This document shows, piece by piece, positions 18,078-25,838 of a DNA stretch of 64,000 nucleotides (position 1 is its first letter; the number at the start of each line of letters is the position of its first letter). This DNA comes from Pseudomonas syringae. GTDB taxonomy: Bacteria > Pseudomonadota > Gammaproteobacteria > Pseudomonadales > Pseudomonadaceae. The notes beneath the pieces were generated by a model, which worked only from the letters and a program-made list of their open reading frames with translations, was not told the DNA's origin and searched no databases. The position numbers and the translations under genes were made by a program. The DNA lies in NCBI RefSeq assembly GCF_001698815.1, contig NZ_LGSI01000041.1, positions 38,907 to 102,906 of the forward strand. Direction: 5' to 3'.

Positions 18078-19366
18078 TGGCTGAACTCTTCATTAAACGC
18101 GGTGCCCGCGATCATCGCGCCCGATCGGCTGCTATTAGAGAAGCGAACCTGCGGATGGGCCTGAATATAACGTTCGAGCTCGCCGAGGTAACGCCGGAAG
18201 TTGAGCTGGGTCTTGACCCGCTGACCGTGGCCATCGAGTACCCACTGTCTGGCCTGATCGACCGGCGCCCCCAGCTCCCCGTCACCCCACCCGGCATGGC
18301 TCTTGTTCATCGGGTAAGCGAAGTCCACACCAAACAGTGTGATCTGCGTCGCGCCCATTTTGACCGCCAGATCCACCGCCGGATGAATGACACTGCCACC
18401 GGCGGCCAGAATGCCCCGTTGCACCCGCTGGCGCAGTTGCGCATACACCGGGCTCGGCGAGAAACCTACATAACGATCACCCTGCCAGGCCGATATAACC
18501 TGCGGATTGCTTAAAGGCAGATAGACCAGGCGGATGCCCGCCGTATCCGCCGCCGGCAGATGGCGATCAGAAATGCGCTGATCGATGGTCACCACCAGAT
18601 CAGGCACGATTCCCTGGGCAATCAACGGTCGGTAAGCGGTGTCGACGCAGATGAACAACGGGCGCTGCGCCTGACCACGCACGGCCAGCAACTTTTCGAA
18701 GTGCTGCTCAAGACTAGGGCCGGTGCCAATCACGTAGAATTCCCGGCCAGATTGCGAGCCGAACAGCTCGGCAACATCAGGATCACGGCTGACCAGATCG
18801 AAACTTTCCTCAAGGCGCTGCAGAATCTGCGGCGCCTGCGGATCGAATTCGCGGTTGTTGAAATGAATGTGTACTTCGCTGACCAACCGATCACGAATCC
18901 GCGCATTCTTTTCGTCGGCCAGCTCCAGCTCGGCAGGCAAAGCGAAGAAGGGAATCTGAATTTCAGAGTGGTCAGCGGCGTAGCCCAATTCAATGCGAGG
19001 GTCGCTCAACCAGTCATCCTGATCGGTCAACTTGAGCACCAAGGCGAACAGTGCTCCATTGAGGATATGCACCTGCAAACGCGCTGCGCTATGTTCCTCC
19101 AGCATTACGCGCTGCAAATCGCCAAGCCCGGTGCCATATAGATGAAGAACTTTACTGGCCTGCGGCAAACTGGCAGCCTGCAAACGAGCCTCGGCGATTC
19201 GGTCATGACGGCTGGTGAGTTGAATGCCATTGATACTCAGGGTTGATTGCAGCCCTTCGACCAACTCAACCTCAAGCAGTGCGTCGTCTTCAGCCAGTAA
19301 GCGGGCAAAGACATCCGGCCAACGGTTCTGCAGCACTGCGGCATTACGCTCAAAGCTGTCGGTCAT
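18074..19366 (-). CDS. Maf-type motility accessory glycosyltransferase (DUF115)
   Basis: 430 residues. The centre has the DUF115/MAF_flag10 signature: FYVIGTGPSLEQHFEKL (about 213-229), ICVDTAYRPLIAQGIVPDLVVTID (about 242-265) and ITLFGVDFAYPMNKSHAG (about 345-362). Maf proteins in Campylobacter, Helicobacter, Aeromonas and others transfer pseudaminic or legionaminic acid to flagellin Ser/Thr in the cytoplasm before export. Its location beside fliC and downstream of a pse pathway supports that role. It is shorter than many Maf proteins (about 600 residues). A hairpin terminator lies between it and the ketoacyl synthase gene, so it may have its own promoter. Confidence 0.85.
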   Translation of the reverse strand: MTDSFERNAAVLQNRWPDVFARLLAEDDALLEVELVEGLQSTLSINGIQLTSRHDRIAEARLQAASLPQASKVLHLYGTGLGDLQRVMLEEHSAARLQVHILNGALFALVLKLTDQDDWLSDPRIELGYAADHSEIQIPFFALPAELELADEKNARIRDRLVSEVHIHFNNREFDPQAPQILQRLEESFDLVSRDPDVAELFGSQSGREFYVIGTGPSLEQHFEKLLAVRGQAQRPLFICVDTAYRPLIAQGIVPDLVVTIDQRISDRHLPAADTAGIRLVYLPLSNPQVISAWQGDRYVGFSPSPVYAQLRQRVQRGILAAGGSVIHPAVDLAVKMGATQITLFGVDFAYPMNKSHAGWGDGELGAPVDQARQWVLDGHGQRVKTQLNFRRYLGELERYIQAHPQVRFSNSSRSGAMIAGTAFNEEFSQ

Positions 19367-19390
19367 GAAGACTCACCTGAAACGAAGGCA

Positions 19391-19428
19391 AAAAAATAGC
19401 GCTCAAGATTAACTCACCTTGCGCGCCA
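19391..19428 (-). terminator. Probable terminator after the ketoacyl-ACP synthase gene
   Basis: On the minus strand GCGCGCAAG and CTTGAGCGC pair with one mismatch around a loop of about 10 nt, then ATTTTTTT. It lies between the synthase stop (19448) and the Maf start (19366). Confidence 0.55.
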
Positions 19429-19447
19429 TTTTTGCTGCTATATGCGA

Positions 19448-20377
19448 TTACGGGCGATAAATGATCGCCGAACCCCAGGACAAGCCCACGCCGAAACCGC
19501 TCAAGGCGACTCGCTTCCAGCTTGAATCCATGGCGTGCCGCTCCAACAGCAGCGGAATGCTGGAAGACACGGTGTTGCCCGTTTCCAGCATATCCTTGAT
19601 GAATTTCTCAGGTTCGCCCTCGAAACGGCGCGCTACCGCATCGACAATCGCCGCGCTGCCCTGATGGATGCAGAAGGCATCGATATCAGTGGATTGCAGG
19701 CCGGATTCGTCGAGCAATTCGTGCAGGTGCGCCGGGACTTTAAGCAGCGCGAAGTTGAACACCTGGCGGCCGTTCATGAAGAACACGCCATTACTGACCT
19801 TCAAATGCGGCGCGCCGGAACCGTCAGTGCCAAATTTGGCCTTGCCCAGCTGCCATTGGGCATCCTCGCCCATCCAGGTGGCGGTCGCAGCATCACCAAA
19901 GAGCATGGTGGTGTTGCGGTCTTCCGGGTCAACGATTTTTGAATAAGGATCAGCGGTAACCAGCAGACCGTTTTTCAGACCGGTGGCTTCCATGAAACCC
20001 TTGAGCGCATAGATGCCGTAGACGTAACCCGAGCAACCCAGGGAAATATCGAAGGCTGCGACGCTGGTCGACAGGCCCAGCTTGTCCTGAACGATGGCAG
20101 CGGTGTGCGGCAGACCTTCTTCATCGCCGTTCTGCGTAACGACGATCAGCACATCAATGGATTCGCGCTTGAGCTCCGGGTTGTTGGCGAACAAGGCATT
20201 CACGGCCTCGACGCACAAATCGGAAGTTTCCTGAGCCTCTTCTTTACGTGGCAGGAAAGCCGAGCCGATCTTGCCCAGAATGAACTCATCATCCTTGCCG
20301 AATTTGGCGCCCTGCGCGTAGTTGTCAACGCCGGCTGCGGGCACGTAACTCGCTATGCTTTTTATGCCAATCATCAT
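19448..20377 (-). CDS. 3-oxoacyl-ACP synthase III family protein (flagellar glycan acyl synthesis?)
   Basis: 309 residues with a complete FabH-type triad: Cys in SLGCSGYVYG (about 114), His in FCIHQGSA (about 238) and Asn in ETGNTVSSS (about 268). Such enzymes condense an acyl-CoA with malonyl-ACP. It is not in a fatty-acid operon; it lies in the flagellin glycosylation island, as do KAS III homologues in the P. aeruginosa a-type flagellar island and the P. syringae viosamine locus, where acylated amino sugars are made. I infer it supplies an acyl group for the sugar. No acyl carrier protein gene is visible in the window. The active site looks intact, so the enzyme is probably functional. Confidence 0.85.
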   Translation of the reverse strand: MMIGIKSIASYVPAAGVDNYAQGAKFGKDDEFILGKIGSAFLPRKEEAQETSDLCVEAVNALFANNPELKRESIDVLIVVTQNGDEEGLPHTAAIVQDKLGLSTSVAAFDISLGCSGYVYGIYALKGFMEATGLKNGLLVTADPYSKIVDPEDRNTTMLFGDAATATWMGEDAQWQLGKAKFGTDGSGAPHLKVSNGVFFMNGRQVFNFALLKVPAHLHELLDESGLQSTDIDAFCIHQGSAAIVDAVARRFEGEPEKFIKDMLETGNTVSSSIPLLLERHAMDSSWKRVALSGFGVGLSWGSAIIYRP

Positions 20378-20672
20378 GGCTTCCCAATCATAAATAGCTG
20401 AATATCACCGCGCGCTCGATGGCGGGGCATTGTAGTCAGAAGGCTTTTTTGCCCTTGAATAAAGGGCTGCGGGGAGGTTTGACTGATCCCGGAGAACCGT
20501 GAAATCGGCCTTACGTCATCGTCGCCCGCGAGCACGATACAGTGAAGATGCGCGTTGTGACTCATAGGTCACTAAGTTTTATACGCTTTTGGCGCCGCCC
20601 ATGTCACCGACTAAGGTGGCCATCGTGCCGAAAATCGCCTGCCGACTTCAAGATGTCACGCCAATGTGCCGC
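20378..20672. other. Intergenic region between pseI and the ketoacyl synthase gene
   Basis: 295 nt without a supported gene. A 6-7 bp hairpin (GCCCTT...AAGGGC near 20451-20471) is followed on the minus strand by A rather than T, so it is not a standard terminator. A sigma70-type promoter for the synthase is expected here, but I cannot point to one. Confidence 0.4.
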
Positions 20673-21725
20673 CTACTCGATATTATCCCAAGCCAGCGGA
20701 GTACCCCGGATCAGGGGCTGCCGAGCCTTGCGCCCAAGCACTGCATCGATATGTTTCGGAGCCAGCCCCCGGCCGGGACGAATGGCGCGCACGTTGTCCT
20801 TGCTGAAGGTTTCGCCGGCACGCATATCGCGCACCACATACAGCGAGCGGCGGTATTGCAGCGAGTTCTGTTCCGCCAGGGTCGCGCCATACTGCACATG
20901 CCCCAGCCCTTGCCAGGCGCGTTCGGTTTCGATGACCAGACTGGCCATTTCCGCGGGTTCCAGGGAAAAGCTGGCATCCACGCCGCCGTCGTTGCGGTCC
21001 AGGGTGAAGTGTTTCTCAATAACGGTCGCGCCCATCGCCACCGCCGCCACTGAAACGCCGACGCCCATGGTGTGATCAGACAAGCCGACCTGACAACCAA
21101 ACAGCTCGCGCAGATGAGGAATGGTTCGAATGTGGCTGTTTTGCGGGGTTGCCGGGTAGGTGCTGGTGCATTTGAGCAGCACCAGGTCGCGGCAACCCGC
21201 AGCCCGCGCCGCACGCACGCTTTCATCCAGCTCGGCAATGCTGGCCATTCCGGTGGAGATGATCATTGGTTTGCCGGTCGCCGCGACCCGGCGAATCAGC
21301 GGCAGGTCGGTATTTTCGAAGCTTGCGATCTTGTAGGCCGGCACATTCAGGCTTTCGAGGAAGTCCACCGCGCTCTCATCGAACGGCGTGGAGAACGCCA
21401 GCATTCCCAGCTCTTTGGCACGGGCGAAAATCGGCGCATGCCACTCCCAGGGCGTATGGGCTTTTTCGTACAGCGCATACAGCGACGAGCCCGCCCACAG
21501 ATTGTTCGGGTCCTTGATGAAGAACTCGCCCTCGTCGATATCCAGCGTCATGGTATCGGCGGTATAGGTTTGCAGTTTCAGCGCATGGGCTCCGGCCTTG
21601 GCAGCGGCCTCGACGATGCGTAGCGCCTGCTCCAGGGATTGATTGTGGTTGCCACTCATTTCGGCAATCACAAAGGGCGGAGCATCCGCGCCGATGGAAC
21701 GTGAGCCAATCTTGAAACCTGTCAT
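20673..21725 (-). CDS. pseI: Pseudaminic acid synthase PseI
   Basis: 350 residues. The NeuB-type TIM barrel begins FVIAEMSGNHNQSLEQAL and continues with KLQTYTADTMTLD. The EFFIKDPNNLWAGSSLYALY and HTPWEWH stretches distinguish PseI from NeuB and LegI. A C-terminal SAF (antifreeze-like) domain spans about 290-350 (YVVRDMRAGETFSKDNVRA). It condenses 2,4-diacetamido-2,4,6-trideoxy-altrose with phosphoenolpyruvate to form pseudaminic acid. Its start overlaps the pseG stop by 4 nt. Confidence 0.95.
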   Translation of the reverse strand: MTGFKIGSRSIGADAPPFVIAEMSGNHNQSLEQALRIVEAAAKAGAHALKLQTYTADTMTLDIDEGEFFIKDPNNLWAGSSLYALYEKAHTPWEWHAPIFARAKELGMLAFSTPFDESAVDFLESLNVPAYKIASFENTDLPLIRRVAATGKPMIISTGMASIAELDESVRAARAAGCRDLVLLKCTSTYPATPQNSHIRTIPHLRELFGCQVGLSDHTMGVGVSVAAVAMGATVIEKHFTLDRNDGGVDASFSLEPAEMASLVIETERAWQGLGHVQYGATLAEQNSLQYRRSLYVVRDMRAGETFSKDNVRAIRPGRGLAPKHIDAVLGRKARQPLIRGTPLAWDNIE

Positions 21726-22807
21726 CGCTGTTCACTCGCATTAAAACCGGGGACAGCAGCGCTCAGCACTGCCGCGACGCGACGGGCGCCCTTCCCGTCC
21801 ACTAATTTTCGGGACTGTGCCGCCAGACTCTGGCGCAGCTCCTCATTGTGCATGAGGTGCTCAATCGCCTGACGCAAGGTCTGCACGCTGGCCTTTTCCC
21901 GGGTGCCGATATAAAGATGCGCGCCCGCCTCGGCCAGCTGTTCGGCATTGGCTTTCTGATTGGCCGCCACTGCGACACAGATGGTCGGCAATCCAAGCGC
22001 GGCGCGCTCCCACGTCGTGCCGCCACCGGCACCGATGAACAGATCAGCCTCGGCCATCAAGCGCGAAAAATCGCTGACCTGAATTTGCAGGCGCCAGTTC
22101 AAGCGTCCTTCGGCCAGCGCCTGCATGGCGAGCCATTCAGGGTTATCGATCCCGGCAATGAAATCCACCTCCAACTGCGGATAGGCCAGCAAAGCCCGCA
22201 TCGCGATCCACGATTGCCCGGCGGCGTCGAAACCACCGAAATTGACGATGACACGCTTGACCCTGGGCCGGATCTGGATCGGTTCACACTGGAATTCGTC
22301 ACGCAGCAGAGCAAAATGCGGCCCGAGCAACGCTTGGCATTGGGCAGTGATCCAAGGCGCATAGGCCTGAGGCGTGCCGGAAAAATTCTGATCGAGCAGG
22401 ACATCAACCGCATGGGGACGATTGGCCAGATCGTCGATGGCCATGATTCGCGGCGCAAACCGACGCGCGGCGGTTTCCCAGTCGGCGGCAAGACCGTAGT
22501 GATCGACAATCAGCCAGTCGAAGCGCTCTTGAGCGGGCAACGCCTGAGCCAGCGCGTCGATATCTTCCTGGCAAGGCAATAACGCCTCGATGTCGATACC
22601 CGATTGCTCATCGGCATAGTGCGCTGGCAAGGCATGAACGGTGTAACCCTGGGCCTGCAGGCGGCTCGACAAATGCCCCGGCAGCAGGCGGCAGGCGAAG
22701 CTCACTTGTGCCCCGCTGTTACGCAGCACATCAGCCAGAGCCGTGCACCGCGCAATATGACCGCTGCCAATATTGAGCGATGCGTCGGCACGAATCAGCA
22801 CTCTCAC
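21722..22807 (-). CDS. pseG: UDP-2,4-diacetamido-2,4,6-trideoxy-altropyranose hydrolase PseG
   Basis: 361 residues with a GT-B/MurG-like fold. The N-terminal RADASLNIGSGHIARCTALAD carries the conserved glycine loop and His of PseG, and the C-terminal FIGAGGGTTWERAALGLPTI binds UDP. It removes UDP from the diacetamido sugar before PseI acts. The length fits PseG alone; there is no extra GNAT domain, so it is not a PseG-PseH fusion. It overlaps pseF and pseI by 4 nt each. Confidence 0.95.
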   Translation of the reverse strand: MRVLIRADASLNIGSGHIARCTALADVLRNSGAQVSFACRLLPGHLSSRLQAQGYTVHALPAHYADEQSGIDIEALLPCQEDIDALAQALPAQERFDWLIVDHYGLAADWETAARRFAPRIMAIDDLANRPHAVDVLLDQNFSGTPQAYAPWITAQCQALLGPHFALLRDEFQCEPIQIRPRVKRVIVNFGGFDAAGQSWIAMRALLAYPQLEVDFIAGIDNPEWLAMQALAEGRLNWRLQIQVSDFSRLMAEADLFIGAGGGTTWERAALGLPTICVAVAANQKANAEQLAEAGAHLYIGTREKASVQTLRQAIEHLMHNEELRQSLAAQSRKLVDGKGARRVAAVLSAAVPGFNASEQR

Positions 22808-23514
22808 CCTTCCAGCTCCCCGCTCGCCTTGAGCGCCGCGTAGAGAAACTCCGCACGGCGCCAGTCCTCCTCGCTGTCGATGTCCTGAACCAGATGGCGC
22901 GGCAGGATGATCGGCAGACTCAGGCCGGAGAACACCACGTCGCCGCGCAGCCAGGCGTTGCTACGCCCCCAATAGAATTGACCGGCATCCTGATACGCGG
23001 CCGGTAGATCCTGTGAGCGGGTTTCGCGGAACTGCGGATACATCGGTGCCAGCCCGCCGCCGGGCTCGACCAATAAAGCACGCTGCACCGGAAAGCCAAA
23101 ACTGCACACTGGGAATGCGTAGGATTTTTCCGAAGAGGATTGCAGCATTTCCAACCCCTGGCGCAAGTAACGCGTTTGCAACAGCGGAGCTGTGGCATAG
23201 ATGCAGCACACGTAATCGAAGCTCGATCCCTGATCTGCCAGCGCGCCTATTGCGTGCTGCATGACCGCGAGGGTGCCGGTAAACGCATCGGCCAGCTCGG
23301 CGGGACGCATGAACGGCACCTCGGCGCCATGGGCCAGGGCGATTTCGGCGATTTGCGCATCGTCAGTACTGACCATGACCCGATCAAATACGCCACTGGC
23401 CAGGGCCGCGCGAATCGACCAGACGATCATCGGCTGGCCATTGAACAGTTTGAGATTCTTGCGCGGGATACGCTGGCTGCCGCCCCGCGCCGGAATAATG
23501 GCTACCGCGCTCAC
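22804..23514 (-). CDS. pseF: Pseudaminic acid cytidylyltransferase PseF
   Basis: 236 residues from GTG at 23514 (VSAVAIIPARGGSQRIPRKN). The open frame extends upstream, but the family starts just before IPARGGS, the CTP-binding motif. Later VMVSTDDAQIAEIA and YCCIYATAPLL match CMP-sugar synthetases of the PseF type, and the length is typical. It activates pseudaminic acid as CMP-Pse, the donor for Maf or other transferases. The GTG overlaps the TGA of a 31-codon ORF upstream (GTGA), which suggests coupled translation and explains its weak ribosome binding site. Confidence 0.93.
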   Translation of the reverse strand: MSAVAIIPARGGSQRIPRKNLKLFNGQPMIVWSIRAALASGVFDRVMVSTDDAQIAEIALAHGAEVPFMRPAELADAFTGTLAVMQHAIGALADQGSSFDYVCCIYATAPLLQTRYLRQGLEMLQSSSEKSYAFPVCSFGFPVQRALLVEPGGGLAPMYPQFRETRSQDLPAAYQDAGQFYWGRSNAWLRGDVVFSGLSLPIILPRHLVQDIDSEEDWRRAEFLYAALKASGELEG

Positions 23515-23606
23515 GCACGTTTTTCCGGAAGAAACCCAGTAACGTCGTCGGCCGAAGACTGTGGGTCCCGGACCCAAAACTCTTCCTGTTCAGTCAATTC
23601 ACGCAT
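23511..23606 (-). CDS. 31-residue mini-ORF coupled to pseF
   Basis: ATG at 23606 to TGA at 23511-23513. The product begins MRELTEQEEFWVRDPQSS and ends FLPEKRA. It fills the gap between pseC and pseF, and its TGA overlaps the pseF GTG. The N-terminus resembles the start of pseudaminic-acid-associated methylases (a TEQEEFW-type opening), so it may be the stump of a deleted methylase gene, or it may act only as a coupling leader. A perfect 7-bp inverted repeat with a one-base centre (TGGGTCC-C-GGACCCA, 23562-23576) lies inside it. Recognition is from memory of the family and is uncertain. Confidence 0.45.
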   Translation of the reverse strand: MRELTEQEEFWVRDPQSSADDVTGFLPEKRA

Positions 23607-23643
23607 ATCGGATTTCTACCATCAGTTCAGTGGGGGCCGAGCG

Positions 23644-24813
23644 TTACGCATTGCCGGTGGTGAGCAAACGCTGCAACTGCTCGATCACATAGTCCTGCTG
23701 GGTTTCGCTCATGGCCGGGAAGATCGGCAGGCTGATGGCTTGCGCGTAATAGCGCTCGGCCTCGGGGAAATCGCCTGCCTTGAACCCCAGCTCCCGGTAA
23801 TACGGCTGCAAGTGGACGGGAATGTAGTGCAGGTTGACGCCGATCCCGGCTGCGCGCAAGGCTTCGAAAACCTCCCGATGGGTCAGGCTGAGGCGCTCGG
23901 CATGCAGGCGCACGACGTACAAATGCCAGGCCGATTCAGCCTCGGCCTGCGCGCCGGGCAAGGTCAGCGGCAGCCCGGCCAGTGCCGTTTGATAGCGAGC
24001 GGCCAGCGCGCGACGCCGGGCAATGAACGCATCAAGCTTGCTCAGTTGCGACACGCCCAACGCAGCTTGAATGTCGGTCATCCGGTAATTGAAGCCCAGC
24101 TCGACCTGCTGGTAATACCACGGGCCATGACTGGGCTCATCCATGTGCGCCGGGTCCCGGGTCATGCCATGGCTGCGCAAGCGGCGCAAGCGCTCGGCCA
24201 GCTCGGGACGATTGGTCATGACCATACCGCCCTCCCCGGTGGTGATGATTTTTACCGGATGAAAACTGAACACGGTCATCGCAGCAAACTCGCCGCAGCC
24301 CACCGGACGCCCGGCGTAAGCGGCGCCCACCGCGTGGGAAGCGTCCTCGATCACAGTGAACCCGTAGCGCGTGGCCAATTGATCAATGCTGCGCATGTCA
24401 CAGCTCTGCCCGGAAAATGCCACGGCCACCAGAACCTTGGGTAATCGCCCGTCGCGCTCGGCGATTTCAAGCTTGCGCGCCAGCCTCTCGGCATCGAGAT
24501 TCCAGGTCAGCGGATCGATGTCGACAAAGTCCACATCAGCGCCGCAATAGCGCCCGCAATTGGCCGAAGCGAGAAACGTATTGGGTGTCGTCCAGAGCCA
24601 GTCACCCGGCCCGAGATCCGCAGCCAGACAGGCAATGTGCAGCGCCGCCGTGGCATTGCACACCGCCACGGCAAAGCTGGCCTCGACCCGCGCGGCCATG
24701 GCGACTTCAAAGCGTTCCAGCGTCGGCCCCTGGGTCAGCCAGTCTGATTGCAGCACCTCGACCACCGCGTCGATATCGGCTTGATCAAGGCTCTGGCGAC
24801 CATAGGGAATCAT
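23644..24813 (-). CDS. pseC: UDP-4-amino-4,6-dideoxy-N-acetyl-altrosamine transaminase PseC
   Basis: 389 residues, DegT/DnrJ/EryC1 aminotransferase family. The PLP lysine is in FSFHPVKIITTGEGG (about 183-197). The N-terminal IPYGRQSLDQADIDAVVEVLQSDWLTQGP is the classic PseC opening, and YIPVHLQPYYRELGF lies near the C-terminus. It aminates C4 of the PseB product. It overlaps the pseB stop by 4 nt. Confidence 0.96.
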   Translation of the reverse strand: MIPYGRQSLDQADIDAVVEVLQSDWLTQGPTLERFEVAMAARVEASFAVAVCNATAALHIACLAADLGPGDWLWTTPNTFLASANCGRYCGADVDFVDIDPLTWNLDAERLARKLEIAERDGRLPKVLVAVAFSGQSCDMRSIDQLATRYGFTVIEDASHAVGAAYAGRPVGCGEFAAMTVFSFHPVKIITTGEGGMVMTNRPELAERLRRLRSHGMTRDPAHMDEPSHGPWYYQQVELGFNYRMTDIQAALGVSQLSKLDAFIARRRALAARYQTALAGLPLTLPGAQAEAESAWHLYVVRLHAERLSLTHREVFEALRAAGIGVNLHYIPVHLQPYYRELGFKAGDFPEAERYYAQAISLPIFPAMSETQQDYVIEQLQRLLTTGNA

Positions 24814-25811
24814 GGCTGAATGTCAGCGTGCAGTTCGCCGATCTGACCGACCGACAGGAAATGCGGGTTGATATCAGAGCGGTATTCGAAGGTGTCGGCC
24901 ACGGCCCTGCCTTGCTCACCGGTAGCATCGAGGCTGAAATCCGCATCGACATTATTGAAGCGGATCGACGGCACGATGGTGTAATGATCGGCAAATTCCA
25001 GGGTCATGCGCGCGTCATCCAGCGGCACCATCAACTCGTGGAGTTTCTCACCAGGACGAATGCCGACATGTTTGTGCGGCAACTCGGCGGCCATGGCCTG
25101 GGCCAGATCGACGATACGAATCGACGGAATTTTCGGCACGAACACTTCGCCGCCATGCATGCGCGCAAAACTCTGCATCACGAAATCCACGCCGTGATCC
25201 AGGGTGATCCAGAAGCGGGTCATGCGCGGATCGGTGATCGGCAGTTCGGTGGCGCCACCGGCAATCAGCTTGTTGAAGAACGGCACGATCGAGCCCCGGG
25301 AACCGGCCACGTTGCCATAACGCACCACGGCAAAACGTGTCGGCTGATCCCCGGCAATGTTGTTGGCAGCGACGAACAATTTGTCGGAGAGCAACTTGGT
25401 TGCGCCGTACAGATTGATCGGGCTGGCCGCCTTGTCGGTGGACAGCGCAATCACGCTTTTCACGCCATTGGCGATGGCGGCGGCGATGATGTTCTCCGCG
25501 CCATTGACGTTGGTGCGGATGAATTCCGTCGGGTTGTACTCCGCAGCGGGCACATGCTTGAGCGCTGCGGCGTGGACCACGTAATCGATGCCACGCATGC
25601 CTTGCAGCAAGCGGTCGGCATCGCGCACGTCGCCAAGGAAAAACCGCATGCACGGCGCAGTGAATTCCTGCTGCATTTCGTACTGCTTGAGCTCATCCCG
25701 AGAGAACACCACCACCCGCTTGGGCTGATAGCGCTCAAGCAGGGTGCGGATGAACTGGCGGCCGAACGAGCCGGTGCCGCCGGAGATGAAAATGGATTTG
25801 CCGTTGAACAT
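24810..25811 (-). CDS. pseB: UDP-GlcNAc 4,6-dehydratase (inverting) PseB
   Basis: 333 residues, extended SDR. The nucleotide loop is ISGGTGSFGRQF (about 9-20), and the STDKAASPINLYGATKLLSD segment (about 125-144) carries the catalytic Asp/Lys and YxxxK. The protein is soluble and short, as in PseB, and lacks the membrane part of the larger FlaA1/WbpM-type dehydratases. It catalyses 4,6-dehydration with C5 epimerisation, the first step to pseudaminic acid. It starts 28 nt after the large glycosyltransferase gene ends. Confidence 0.95.
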   Translation of the reverse strand: MFNGKSIFISGGTGSFGRQFIRTLLERYQPKRVVVFSRDELKQYEMQQEFTAPCMRFFLGDVRDADRLLQGMRGIDYVVHAAALKHVPAAEYNPTEFIRTNVNGAENIIAAAIANGVKSVIALSTDKAASPINLYGATKLLSDKLFVAANNIAGDQPTRFAVVRYGNVAGSRGSIVPFFNKLIAGGATELPITDPRMTRFWITLDHGVDFVMQSFARMHGGEVFVPKIPSIRIVDLAQAMAAELPHKHVGIRPGEKLHELMVPLDDARMTLEFADHYTIVPSIRFNNVDADFSLDATGEQGRAVADTFEYRSDINPHFLSVGQIGELHADIQP

Positions 25812-25838
25812 CCTTGAATCCTCTGACCTGTATCGAAC

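Noticed and set aside
20451..20471. Hairpin between pseI and the ketoacyl synthase gene as a terminator
   Set aside because: The arm is followed by A on the minus strand and not by a T run on the plus strand, so it does not fit a rho-independent terminator in either direction.
23140..24444. 434-codon plus-strand frame opposite pseF/pseC
   Set aside because: Antisense to well-supported pse genes; composition is that of a shadow frame.
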